Source: Prosthecobacter sp. (GTDB lineage: Bacteria > Verrucomicrobiota > Verrucomicrobiia > Verrucomicrobiales > Verrucomicrobiaceae). Taken from it: a stretch of DNA of 9,662 nucleotides. Made by a program: the position numbers and the translations under genes. Below the pieces are notes generated by a model. It was not told the origin of the DNA and made no database searches. It saw only the letters and a list, made by a program, of their open reading frames with translations. This document shows positions 1 through 7,864 of the stretch, piece by piece. Each line of letters starts with the position of its first letter. Within the stretch, counting starts at the first letter, position 1. Location: NCBI GenBank assembly GCA_020216965.1, contig JAIWOJ010000039.1:1-9662 (forward strand), written 5' to 3'.

Positions 1-144
1 AAACTATCAGAGTAATGGGAAGTGAATACATTAACTCTCCCTGGAAACCATCCTCCTACCTGAGTCACTCGAATCAAATCAGGAACGACAGTGAAAAGAA
101 GGATGCATGGCAAGTGCATGTTGATGCGTTTATCTCTGTAAAAT

Positions 145-1359
145 ATGACCAAGCATCTAGGGCGATTATTATTCACTGATTCTCTGTTTTTCGCAGCTCT
201 ACTATTTGCTGCTGCTCCATCTCAAGCAGTTGAGGAGTTTGTTGCCATGTTCCAACCAAACAGTCTTGAAGGATGGGTGAATGCCAACTGTGCACCTGAG
301 ACCTGGAGCATTAAGGATGGGGTAGTTTCCTGCACAGGCAAACCAACGGGAGCTTTGAGAACTGTTCGTCAGTATGAAAACTTTATTCTTGAAGCGGAAT
401 GGAGGCATCTTAGCGAAGGGGGGAATTCAGGCATCTTTGTTTGGGGCACGCCTATCAGTGCGCCCGGAGTGCCATTTTTGCGCGGGATCGAAGTGCAAGT
501 GCTCGACCATGGCTATATGAAAAAGGCTGATCTCACAAAGCCGCGCTGGTTCACCACGCATGGGGATGTTTTTCCCATTCATGGTGCAACCATGGAACCT
601 CATGGCGAGTGTAATGGTATGCGCAGCTTTCCTAGCGAGGAGCGCAGCCGCCCAAGCCCCGAATGGAATCACTATCGCATTGAGGCAAATGCAGGGCGTA
701 TCACCCTGGCGGTGAACGGCAAGGTCGTTAGTGGCGGAGATAACTGTAACTACCGCAAAGGTTATTTGGCCTTAGAGTCAGAGGGAGCCCCTGTAGAGTT
801 TCGCAATATCCGCATCCTGGAGCTACCCTCTAGCGGAGCTCCAAGTGAGATGACAGCACCACTGGACCAGGGCTGGAGACATCTTTACACAGGAACAGAC
901 TTCCGAGGTTGGCGTGTGCCAGCCGGTACTCAAGACCGTTGGAAGGTCAGTGATTGGCAGATTCAGCTCAGTGAAGGACAGACTGGCTCTGCTTTATGGA
1001 GTGAGCAGGAGTTTGGGGATGTAGAGGTCATTTGTGACGTTTTTCTGCCAAAAACAGTCGATCTAACCAAACCTGCAGCTGGGTTATGTGTGCGCGGACA
1101 CAGCCACCCCCTGGTCATGTTTGGCACGGGAGGTGTTGCCCCTGTTGTTCTAGGCTCTGATCGTGTGCAGGTCGGCCAGTGGTATCGAGTCAAGGCCGCG
1201 TTGCGGGGCAATGAAGCAGAAATAGTGATAACGGAGCGTGAGGACCGCAATCCCCAGCACTTCCAAGTCACTTTTGACGCATCGGCAAGCGGACGCATTG
1301 GTCTAGCTGATCTCACTCAGTCTGTAAGCTACGCAAATATCTTTGTGCGCGATCTATGA
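145..1359 (+). CDS. Exported two-domain DUF1080 (3-keto-disaccharide hydrolase family) protein
   Basis: Secreted protein of 404 aa with two tandem DUF1080-type (concanavalin-like) domains. A signal peptide covers residues 1-28 (hydrophobic run about 13-24, cleavage likely after SQA). Domain 1 (about 32-226) carries the family landmarks: a LEGW start, EGGNSGIFVW (91-100), GIEVQVLDHG (114-123), PEWNHYRIE (172-180), the VNGK turn and a closing VEFRNIRIL strand. Domain 2 (about 240-404) repeats the opening (LYTGTDFRGW, 247-256) and ends in YANIFVRDL, but lacks the NSG and GIEVQVLD motifs, so it may be a non-catalytic carbohydrate-binding or structural copy. Family members act on glycosides or 3-keto-sugars in the periplasm or outside the cell; the substrate here is unknown. 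The start is the only in-frame ATG before the signal peptide, and it has no Shine-Dalgarno. The next gene begins 44 bp downstream with no terminator between, so co-transcription is likely. Confidence 0.88.
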   Translation: MTKHLGRLLFTDSLFFAALLFAAAPSQAVEEFVAMFQPNSLEGWVNANCAPETWSIKDGVVSCTGKPTGALRTVRQYENFILEAEWRHLSEGGNSGIFVWGTPISAPGVPFLRGIEVQVLDHGYMKKADLTKPRWFTTHGDVFPIHGATMEPHGECNGMRSFPSEERSRPSPEWNHYRIEANAGRITLAVNGKVVSGGDNCNYRKGYLALESEGAPVEFRNIRILELPSSGAPSEMTAPLDQGWRHLYTGTDFRGWRVPAGTQDRWKVSDWQIQLSEGQTGSALWSEQEFGDVEVICDVFLPKTVDLTKPAAGLCVRGHSHPLVMFGTGGVAPVVLGSDRVQVGQWYRVKAALRGNEAEIVITEREDRNPQHFQVTFDASASGRIGLADLTQSVSYANIFVRDL

Positions 1360-1403
1360 AGCTGTATCCTGGCATCGTAGGATAAAAAGATCCTTGAAGA
1401 GCG

Positions 1404-2393
1404 ATGCCAGAAGCTTTTGTCCAAGAGTTCCATGACACGCCAGACCAAAGGGTGGAATTGGCAGAGTTTCTCGAAAGCACAGGCCGACTTCAGCAAGGCA
1501 TATCTTGGCATCGTAGGTTAGCGCATTGGTGGGATGAAAACCCATACACTGAGCTTGAGTCTATGCGCGGCTACATCGCCCGTGATCGTGATCGGGGGCG
1601 TATCGTCGGGTTTGCCGGTGCCATTCCGCACGCATATATGCATCAAGGCGGTGTGATCCCGGCTTTGCTTGGAACGACTTTTCGCGTGCTGCCCAGATAT
1701 GCAAGAGCTGGACTGAGCATTCTGATGCATATGCGGGATTTGGGGCAGCGACTTATGGTAGTGCAGACGACGCCCCTCCCTAGACTTCAGGATGTATTGA
1801 TAAAAATGGGTGCGCGTGCATTGACCCAGGTTACGCGAAGAATCTACCCGTTAGGTGCCTTTGCCAGTGCGCAAGCTTCTTTTCTGGATAGCTGGCCCGA
1901 TCTGCCTAAAGATCTGCGGATCGTGCTTCACCTAGATCAGGTTCTCGAGATAGCTAGACCTGAGAGTCAGCAGCATGGTCTGCATAGAGCTGTTTCCTTG
2001 GCAGGCTTGCGCTGGCAACTCAATAGTCCGATGCAGAGACTTCGTCTATTAGGAGCCGTGGATCAATCGGGAAGAATGACTAGTTATCTCTTATTACGTC
2101 CGGCCAGAGTGCTGCGATTTTTGGATGTTTGGGAGCTTGTCGATGCCTGGAGTTCTAGGGTTGGCGAAGGCGAACTCTATGCTCTCACAGGTGCTCTTGC
2201 GGCAGATCCGACTCTGCTTGGCCGAAGTCGTTGTTGGCTTTCTACAGTCGCTTTTCCGTCCGATGTTATTTGGCAGGGGAGCCCAGCCGTGTTTCAGCAC
2301 CGGGAGACTGTCTGCCATTATTATCTACTCCCCCCCTGTTTGCATGATGCTCAACTGAGTCCTGTACTTGCTGAGGGGGATTTGCTGTTGTGA
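1404..2393 (+). CDS. GNAT-like N-acyltransferase, possibly two GNAT half-domains
   Basis: Cytoplasmic 329-aa protein without signal peptide or membrane segment. The N-terminal half (about 10-150) resembles a GNAT fold: IVGFAGAIP (67-75) as a central strand; GGVIPALLGTTFRVLPRYARAG (82-103) at the place of the acyl-CoA-binding strand-loop-helix, with a degenerate R/Q-x-x-G-x-G/A signature; and the ending LIKMGAR (132-138), typical of a GNAT C-terminus. The second half (about 195-310) has a GLRWQLNSP...RLRLLGAVDQSGRMTSYLLLR pattern like the C-terminal GNAT domain of FemAB-like or dual-GNAT proteins. It follows the DUF1080 gene on the same strand and is tail-to-tail with the exosortase gene. Acyltransferases and FemAB-like proteins are recurrent in exosortase and exopolysaccharide loci of other bacteria, so a surface-polymer role is possible, but only context supports that. 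The start has a weak GAAGAG upstream. Confidence 0.6.
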   Translation: MPEAFVQEFHDTPDQRVELAEFLESTGRLQQGISWHRRLAHWWDENPYTELESMRGYIARDRDRGRIVGFAGAIPHAYMHQGGVIPALLGTTFRVLPRYARAGLSILMHMRDLGQRLMVVQTTPLPRLQDVLIKMGARALTQVTRRIYPLGAFASAQASFLDSWPDLPKDLRIVLHLDQVLEIARPESQQHGLHRAVSLAGLRWQLNSPMQRLRLLGAVDQSGRMTSYLLLRPARVLRFLDVWELVDAWSSRVGEGELYALTGALAADPTLLGRSRCWLSTVAFPSDVIWQGSPAVFQHRETVCHYYLLPPCLHDAQLSPVLAEGDLLL

Positions 2394-2613
2394 TATCACT
2401 AGCCATCTACGCTTGATTCAGGAATAACAAGCTATGATAATTTTGCTAGCCAATACAATCATCGCTGTCTCTTTATGGAGAAGGCTTTTTCTCTCATTTC
2501 GATTTTTATTCGCCTTACCGCTACCTGTCTGATGTAAGTGTGGTAGAAGCCACTTGCAGTCCTGACTCCAATCCCAACTTTTTGCCGTAAAAGCCGCTCC
2601 AGCTTTAGGAGAT
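2394..2613. other. Convergent intergenic region with weak hairpins only
   Basis: This gene-free gap lies between two 3' ends and is more AT-rich than its flanks. Two weak stem-loops are visible. For the + strand, GAGAA and TTCTC surround a 6-nt loop near 2479-2494, followed by loosely T-rich sequence. For the - strand, AAAGC/GCTTT (2590-2594 with 2602-2606, loop of 7) lies just beyond the exosortase stop codon. Either could assist termination, but neither has a strong GC stem plus a direct U-tract. I see no tRNA, no small conserved ORF and no repeat here. Confidence 0.4.
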
Positions 2614-4380
2614 TCAGGGTGATTTCTGCGCGACGAGGAGGTGCGGCATGAGGGAGCGGATGAAGGATTCGACGTCCTGGAGGGCGGTGATTTCGGCGAG
2701 GGGGTCTGCCAGGCCCGCAGGCTCTGCTTTTAAGGGCGCAAAGAAGGTCAGTAGCGTCCAACGATGGTTGAGGTTGCGGAAAAAGGCATCTCGATAGGTG
2801 CGCCAGACATGTTCCTGGTATCCGGCACAGGTGCTGCCATCGGACCCCATGTACCAAAAGAGATTCAGGGCGCGGAGGCGACCACGCCTGCCCGTGGCGT
2901 CCTCCACATCTCGGAACATGGTCATCAACGTGACGGTGGGCTGAAAGCCGTCTCCCAGATCAAGAGTGATCTCGCGGGTAGAGCTGACCTGCCAGCCCTG
3001 GGCGGGCAGACAGACATCGGGAGAGTGTAGGGAGCGTTTTTCTGCACCACTGACGACGATGGATGCCAGGATGGCGCGCTCTGGCTTGGTGTAAAAGCGG
3101 CGGGAGATGCTGACATCCTCCGCCAGGGTGAGCTGCTCGCGTTCAGTCATCGGCTGATCTGTGCTGACATAGCCATCCAGCAGCACAGGCATGGCTAGGC
3201 GCACGCTGGCAGGGCTGACGTGGTAGGCCGTGTCCATCGTAGCACAGTGCAGTAGCCCGCCCCCGAGAATGACGACCGTGGCCGCGAGATGGGCCCAGAT
3301 TCGCCGCCCTGGCGTGGCTGGATCTAGCTGCTCTTTAGCGTGGGAGTGCATTGGCTTGGCATCCAGGGTGCGCTCCATCCAGGAGGATATGCCAAACATC
3401 CCAGCCAATGCCACGCCGAAGACAGCAAACCCAGCCAGGCTGTGGAAAAAGCTCATCTCCTGGTGCCCGTCGATATTTCGGCCGATGGCAAAATCGGAGC
3501 CCAACCAAAGGCTGCCTAGAGCCAGGAGGACCATGCGGACTATGTTTCCCAGCATGGCAAGGGGGATAGCGCTGGCAAAAAGCACGGCGCGCGCAGGCCA
3601 AGTTTTCAGCGAAAGCCAGCCATAGAGGGCACTGAGCATGAGGAGGGAAAACAGTGAGCGTATGCCGCTGCAGGGTTCCTCCACATCCAACTGAAAAAGC
3701 TGCCCATGGGCGAGACCGCCGAGTTCATCAGCGGCTGAGTGGAGACCGGTGCCCTCCTGCACGACGGGCACGCCGATGAGTCCTAGCACCAAGGCAGAGA
3801 GCCGTGCCGTCCACATGCGTAGGGGCAGGGCCAGCATGGATTCCAGCGGCAGCATGGGCCAGGTAAAGGCGAGGAAAGCCCAGGGGAAAAATAGCCGCCG
3901 AAGCCAGGGCAGACCACCTAGCTGGAGGATGAGGCCCAAGGTGATGATCTGGATGGCAAGATAGCCAGGATAGGCGGTGTCTGCCTTAAATCCGAAACCG
4001 TAAAACAACATGCCGAGGGCTAGCACGGGCAGCCCTAGCCAAGTCCCCTGCAAGGGCAGGGTGGCTAGATCACGTCGCATTCGCGCGATTAGCCAGGCCA
4101 CGAGAAAGGGGGTGAGGAGGCAGAACCACCATTCCGAGTCTTGCTGTGCCTTGCGCAGGATGCCTCCGAGGATGCTGCTGCGCTCTGTAAAGTCCCAGTG
4201 CTGGTAGGGAAAGATGCCGACTAACGCCGTGAGCATGGCGAGCACGACCCCAAGGACTGCCCAGCGGGCGGGAACCATGCTGGCGCTAGTGGATGGGGGG
4301 GCGGTGCTGGTAGCGCTCATGATGAAAGGAGGAGCCTGTTTTTCTGGGGGCAGCATAGTGGCAGCCTGTTCGGGCGACAA
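2614..4380 (-). CDS. Exosortase fused to EpsI domain (exosortase-EpsI transpeptidase)
   Basis: Integral membrane protein-sorting enzyme. Exosortases cleave C-terminal sorting signals (PEP-CTERM-like) of exported proteins; EpsI is the usual partner and is fused here. Numbering from the internal Met at 4320 (568 aa): about eight or more hydrophobic segments fill residues 20-310, with the catalytic triad Cys217 in EEPCSGIRS, Arg262 in GNIVRM and His293 in FFHSLAGF. A further membrane segment (342-360) leads into the EpsI domain (about 360-565), marked by [12 protein letters not shown] (432-443). The start is uncertain. TTG at 4380 has GGAGG at 4386-4390 with a 5-nt spacer, giving 588 aa; ATGs at 4356 and 4320 have no ribosome site. 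The frame stays open upstream to 5049, but that stretch is the antisense shadow of the divergent gene. It is convergent with the GNAT-like gene and divergent from the coiled-coil gene. No CTERM-tailed substrate is visible in the window. Confidence 0.93.
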   Translation of the reverse strand: MSPEQAATMLPPEKQAPPFIMSATSTAPPSTSASMVPARWAVLGVVLAMLTALVGIFPYQHWDFTERSSILGGILRKAQQDSEWWFCLLTPFLVAWLIARMRRDLATLPLQGTWLGLPVLALGMLFYGFGFKADTAYPGYLAIQIITLGLILQLGGLPWLRRLFFPWAFLAFTWPMLPLESMLALPLRMWTARLSALVLGLIGVPVVQEGTGLHSAADELGGLAHGQLFQLDVEEPCSGIRSLFSLLMLSALYGWLSLKTWPARAVLFASAIPLAMLGNIVRMVLLALGSLWLGSDFAIGRNIDGHQEMSFFHSLAGFAVFGVALAGMFGISSWMERTLDAKPMHSHAKEQLDPATPGRRIWAHLAATVVILGGGLLHCATMDTAYHVSPASVRLAMPVLLDGYVSTDQPMTEREQLTLAEDVSISRRFYTKPERAILASIVVSGAEKRSLHSPDVCLPAQGWQVSSTREITLDLGDGFQPTVTLMTMFRDVEDATGRRGRLRALNLFWYMGSDGSTCAGYQEHVWRTYRDAFFRNLNHRWTLLTFFAPLKAEPAGLADPLAEITALQDVESFIRSLMPHLLVAQKSP

Positions 4381-4385
4381 GGCAT

Positions 4386-4390
4386 CCTCC
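4386..4390 (-). promoter_or_regulatory. Candidate ribosome binding site GGAGG for exosortase TTG start
   Basis: The minus strand reads GGAGG, then 5 nt, then TTG (4380-4378), in frame with the exosortase. It is the only textbook Shine-Dalgarno with good spacing found before any gene here, and it favours the TTG over the unmarked ATGs at 4356 and 4320. The extra 12 or 20 residues are polar and proline-rich, and neutral for function. Confidence 0.45.
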
Positions 4391-4453
4391 GGTGGATTTT
4401 TTCCTCGGGCGCGCGTTTCTTGATGGAAGACGTTTCCTTTCCCTCCATAGATT

Positions 4454-5464
4454 ATGATTTCCTCAGGCACACCGTCCCCCGCTTCCAGTCCAAATGCCAG
4501 TGCGGTCTTGCCCTCGGCTGAGGTTTCTTTGCCATCAAGGCAGATTACTTGGCCGACTTTTCTGGCCACGCAGGTGCTGGTCTTGATCCTATGCTTTTTG
4601 ATGAGTGCGGGGCGGCGTGTGGAGCTGATGCATCCAGCGCAGCCGCCTGCCGTGGCAGCACCTGTGCAGGTGGAGAGTGCGGCAGATTCACAGCCCGATG
4701 CGCTGACCGTGGAGCTGAAGGACAGCCTGGAGCGTGCTAGGGCGCAGATTTCGGCACTACAAGCGCAGATTGATGCCCAGCATGAAGAGCGTGAGAAGAC
4801 CCAGGCCCGCCTGCAAGAGATGGCAGACCGCATGGCCCTGGTGATCAAGCAGTCCAGCTTCTTGCCTAGCGCAGATGCGACGAGGGCCACCACCTCAGAC
4901 GCAGCGCAGGTGGCGGCGATGCTGCCCACGGTGACACCGGCGACGAGTGAGCTGATCCTGCTCAAAGAACGCAATCGCCTGACAGAGTATGCGGATCGAG
5001 CCATCGCCCTGGGGCAGCGCCGTGATCTCCAGGCCGTGGTGGATTCCATGTTTGACCCTGCGCTGGCGCACCTGCGCCATGCGGCAGAGGCAGAGTTTCG
5101 CCGTGTGCAGGCTTATTATGAGATCAACGTGAGCATTGATCCCGGCTACAAGTTGCCTCTGCGGGATCTTTTTCCCGATGGTACGGTGCAGGCGGAGGCT
5201 GACCTGGGAGATGAGCGCCTGACAAAACTGCTGCAGGATCATGAGCAGTCTTGGGAGGTGCGGCTGCGCTGTGCCTATCTACTGCGCAGCAGCCAAGATC
5301 CTGCGGTGAATGCCACTCTCCTGCGTGCGCTGAAGGAAGATCCCTCTCTCGACGTGGCAAAACAGGCACAGACGAGCCTGGAAAAAAGGGTGGGCCGCCG
5401 GTTCCGGCTCTTTGATATTCCGAGCATTGATGCCTGGTGGCAATCTCAGCAGACGGGAGGGTGA
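4454..5464 (+). CDS. Unrecognised single-pass membrane protein with coiled coil and helical C-terminal domain
   Basis: I do not recognise a family for this 336-aa protein. In order it shows: a Ser/Pro-rich cytoplasmic tail (1-31); one transmembrane segment (about 33-52, [16 protein letters not shown] core) followed by RR, so an uncleaved signal anchor is likely; a Pro/Ala linker (60-80); a charged coiled coil (about 83-131, heptad-like [19 protein letters not shown]); an Ala/Thr linker (138-165); then a helical domain (168-315). The last helices, with [40 protein letters not shown] around 267-306, read like a pair of HEAT-type repeats. An in-frame TAG at 4448-4450 fixes the N-terminal limit, so ATG 4454 is the earliest start; there is no Shine-Dalgarno. 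Being divergent from the exosortase across a short shared upstream region, it may be co-regulated with it. Its end is 15 bp from the convergent haem-protein gene. Confidence 0.82.
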   Translation: MISSGTPSPASSPNASAVLPSAEVSLPSRQITWPTFLATQVLVLILCFLMSAGRRVELMHPAQPPAVAAPVQVESAADSQPDALTVELKDSLERARAQISALQAQIDAQHEEREKTQARLQEMADRMALVIKQSSFLPSADATRATTSDAAQVAAMLPTVTPATSELILLKERNRLTEYADRAIALGQRRDLQAVVDSMFDPALAHLRHAAEAEFRRVQAYYEINVSIDPGYKLPLRDLFPDGTVQAEADLGDERLTKLLQDHEQSWEVRLRCAYLLRSSQDPAVNATLLRALKEDPSLDVAKQAQTSLEKRVGRRFRLFDIPSIDAWWQSQQTGG

Positions 5465-5479
5465 AGTTGATGTGCGGCC

Positions 5480-6745
5480 TTACCTCCACCAGGAGGGCAG
5501 GCCGGGCAGTGTCTCTTTGAGGATGCTGCGGATGGCTAGCTTTTCTGGCACGGGAATGTGTGCACCGATCGCTGAGGGGTTCTGCTCACGCAAACCTTCG
5601 GCCATTTTATAATACACCCGCTCCTTGAGCTCTGGGGGCAGTTGCTGCCAAGACTCCGTGTAAAGCATGTAGCTGGCACGATGCTTCAAGAGACGGGTCT
5701 TGAGATCTAGGTCTTTGAGAGCTAAACCACTGCGGGCGGGTCGCCGATTCCGGGCAAAGTCACGCATAAAGGTCGGATCCCCCTCGATCCCCCCAGGGGG
5801 CAGCTTCGCCTCATCTGTAAAGAGGATGTAGCGGGCTAGCTCATCGGCGAGCTTTTCAATCTGGGGTTTGGCTGACGGGGGCAGCGAGCCGCGCGTGCTG
5901 CCACGCAGTTGGCGCATGACATAGGCTGCGTGAAAGACACGGTTTTCAAAACCAAGCTGATGCTCATGCACGAGGTGGGGCAGGATGTCACTGGTGGGTA
6001 GCAGGTGGCGGTTGATGTCCCACATCTGGCCTGGCATGGCGGGCACTTTTTCAAATTTCCCAGGGCCGGTTGTGACGCCCATGAAGTTCGCGTGCGTCTG
6101 AGGCAGGTGATGACCGCCAGTGAGGTGCCAGCCGCCAAAGCGCTGCTCCAGGGGGATCTGGTGCCCCTGCTCATCCCGCCGATATGTCTCTAGACTAGCT
6201 CCACTGGCCATGGGGAGGAGGGATTCAGCAATCAGGCCCGGCACGCGGCGGGTGGCTGTGCCTGCGTGGCAGTTGAAGCATTTGTCTGACCTCGTGATGG
6301 CGGGCGGGGGACCGCCAGGCCGGAGCCGATCAAAGATGTAAAAAATAGCGGCATGGGTGGGGTCCATGCTGATGACCTCCACTTTGCCGCCGGGCACAAA
6401 GCCGAGGTAGGTATCCTCGTTGAAATAGAGGGCGCGGGGGTTGCGTGGATTGATGATCTCACTCTGGAGAGAACTGGCAGAGAAGACTAGGATCTGAGAG
6501 CTGATGGGGATATCTAGCACCTGAAGCAAGCTGGTCAGAAAGGCTTTGTCATCGCTGGTATCTAACTGCACTTCACCAGACTGGATTTTTTTTAACACGC
6601 TGGCAAAGCGATCTTTGGCCTCGTGGGTGAGGTAGTCGTGAGGCGGCTTACGAAACTCCACCTGCACAGGGTCAGGCTCAGGGATGGCTGCGCCAGCGGC
6701 AGTGGCTAGCAGAGGAAAGAGCAGACAAAAACGGGCGTGGACCAT
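5480..6745 (-). CDS. Exported monohaem c-type cytochrome-like protein of unknown function
   Basis: Protein of 421 aa with a signal peptide (1-20, cleavage near AGAA). There is a single CXXCH haem c attachment site, CFNCH at 156-160, so the mature protein should be periplasmic and bind one covalent haem. Other landmarks are ALYFNEDTYLGFVPGG (105-120) before the haem site, and RFGGWHLTGGHH...THANFMG (202-223) plus LVHEHQLGFENR (258-269) after it. These resemble an uncharacterised group of cytochrome-domain proteins seen in soil and planctomycete/verrucomicrobial genomes; I recall the pattern but no assigned function. Abundant conserved-looking His and Met residues (His212, His213, His218, Met222, His260, His262) could give the sixth haem ligand or a second metal site. 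The gene is divergent from the mutarotase gene across 75 bp, and the two may share a promoter region. The start ATG 6745 is directly abutted by AAGG, too close to be a good ribosome site. Confidence 0.82.
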   Translation of the reverse strand: MVHARFCLLFPLLATAAGAAIPEPDPVQVEFRKPPHDYLTHEAKDRFASVLKKIQSGEVQLDTSDDKAFLTSLLQVLDIPISSQILVFSASSLQSEIINPRNPRALYFNEDTYLGFVPGGKVEVISMDPTHAAIFYIFDRLRPGGPPPAITRSDKCFNCHAGTATRRVPGLIAESLLPMASGASLETYRRDEQGHQIPLEQRFGGWHLTGGHHLPQTHANFMGVTTGPGKFEKVPAMPGQMWDINRHLLPTSDILPHLVHEHQLGFENRVFHAAYVMRQLRGSTRGSLPPSAKPQIEKLADELARYILFTDEAKLPPGGIEGDPTFMRDFARNRRPARSGLALKDLDLKTRLLKHRASYMLYTESWQQLPPELKERVYYKMAEGLREQNPSAIGAHIPVPEKLAIRSILKETLPGLPSWWR

Positions 6746-6820
6746 CCTTAGCCATACGATGGCAGCGGCGTTAGATTTGCGTTTGTTTTCACCGTGGGCA
6801 GCGCGTTACCTTAGGCATCT
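6746..6820. promoter_or_regulatory. Divergent promoter region between haem-protein and mutarotase genes
   Basis: These 75 bp separate two divergent start codons, so both promoters must lie here or overlap the coding ends. The central stretch TTAGATTTGCGTTTGTTTTC (6771-6790) is the only AT-rich part. I see no convincing -35/-10 pair, operator dyad or riboswitch. Confidence 0.35.
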
Positions 6821-7858
6821 ATGAAGCTCTATCCTACTTGGGCCGCTTGGCTGCTCTGCCTTGGCTGCGGCATGGCAGAGGAATGGCAGCGTTTGCCATC
6901 GTTACCGGATGCAGAGGGGTTTGCGGGTAGTTTTGCAGGCATCTGCGATGGGGCGCTGGTGGTAGCTGGAGGCACAAATTTCCCTGACAAAATGCCCTGG
7001 GAGGGCGGGCGTAAGACCTGGTATGATCAGGTGCATGTGCTGCGGACACCGGATGGGCCATGGACTGTAGCTGGCAAACTGCCCGTGCCGAATGGCTATG
7101 GGGTGAGTCTTTCTACAGATTCCGGCTTGGTGATCATCGGCGGTGGGAATGCAGAGAGGCATTACAGGGAGGTTTTCCTCCTGAGCCTAGATGCAGCAGG
7201 GCAGGTGACCACGCAGGCGCTGCCATCCCTGCCAGAGCCCTGCGCTTTTATGTCAGGGGCTATGGAGGGCACGCGGATATTCCTCTGTGGTGGCATCCGG
7301 CATCCTGAGGACACCACGGCGATGGCAACCTTTTGGATGCTAGACCTAGCTGCCCTTGAGAGGGGATGGCAGCCCTTGCCGCCCTGTCCAGGGCCGCCCC
7401 GCATCCTAGCCCAGATGGCCGTGGTCAATGGCGCTGTGTATCTCTTTAGCGGAGCATCCCTAAAGCCCGGACCTGACGGTAAAGCCGCACGCACTTGGCT
7501 GAAGGATGCCTGGTGCCATACCTTCGATCGCGGCTGGGAGCGCTTGGCGGATGCCCCGCATGTCACGGTGGCCGCCCCCTCTCCGCTTGTGCCAGCAGCC
7601 GACGCGCTGTGGATTTTGGGAGGAGATGATGGTTTGATGGTGGATTTTACGCCCAAGGAAAAACACCCTGGCTTTCCTAGGCGCGTGCTTGCCTATGATC
7701 TGAAAACCGGAGATTGGCGTGAGGGCGGCTCCTTGCCATTTTCCTTAGTCACCACGCCCCTCGTTGTCTGGCGCGGCCATTGGGTGGTCGCAGGTGGTGA
7801 GGCTAGACCTGGGAAGCGTTCCCCAGAGGTTTGGTGGCAGCCTTTGCCTAAGCCGTGA
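6821..7858 (+). CDS. Exported kelch-repeat cyclically permuted mutarotase family protein (NanM/YjhT-like)
   Basis: Six-bladed kelch beta-propeller of 345 aa. Blade-marking Gly-Gly strands appear at VVAGGTN (47-53), VIIGGGNA (104-111), FLCGGIR (154-160), LFSGAS (208-213), WILGGDD (264-270) and VVAGGEA (322-328). The N-terminal block GFAGSFAGICDGALVVAGG, then NFPDKMPWEGGRKTWYDQVHVL (53-74), is the hallmark of the cyclically permuted mutarotase family. Its relative NanM (YjhT) converts alpha- to beta-N-acetylneuraminate in the periplasm. A short signal peptide (1-19) ends LGCGMA; LGC resembles a lipobox but Cys sits at -3, so signal peptidase I cleavage after GMA is likelier. No sialic-acid catabolic genes are nearby, so the sugar substrate is open. 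It is tail-to-tail with msrB, 6 bp apart, and divergent from the haem protein. The start has only a weak AGG upstream. Confidence 0.9.
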   Translation: MKLYPTWAAWLLCLGCGMAEEWQRLPSLPDAEGFAGSFAGICDGALVVAGGTNFPDKMPWEGGRKTWYDQVHVLRTPDGPWTVAGKLPVPNGYGVSLSTDSGLVIIGGGNAERHYREVFLLSLDAAGQVTTQALPSLPEPCAFMSGAMEGTRIFLCGGIRHPEDTTAMATFWMLDLAALERGWQPLPPCPGPPRILAQMAVVNGAVYLFSGASLKPGPDGKAARTWLKDAWCHTFDRGWERLADAPHVTVAAPSPLVPAADALWILGGDDGLMVDFTPKEKHPGFPRRVLAYDLKTGDWREGGSLPFSLVTTPLVVWRGHWVVAGGEARPGKRSPEVWWQPLPKP

Positions 7859-7864
7859 TGCGAT

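Noticed and set aside
2536..2558. Possible hairpin AAGTG...CACTT in the convergent gap
   Set aside because: The stem is only five pairs with mismatches inside and no T-tract, too weak to call a terminator.
4381..5049. Long upstream extension of the exosortase frame (over 220 extra codons) antisense to the coiled-coil gene
   Set aside because: The translation is Ser/Arg/Cys-rich low-complexity sequence, and the opposite strand encodes a protein with clear membrane and coiled-coil structure. Exosortases do not have such an N-terminus.
6836..6880. Lipobox at LGC in the mutarotase signal peptide, and SSSC in MsrB
   Set aside because: Both lack the Leu/Val/Ile at the -3 position, and each has a better signal peptidase I site a few residues later.
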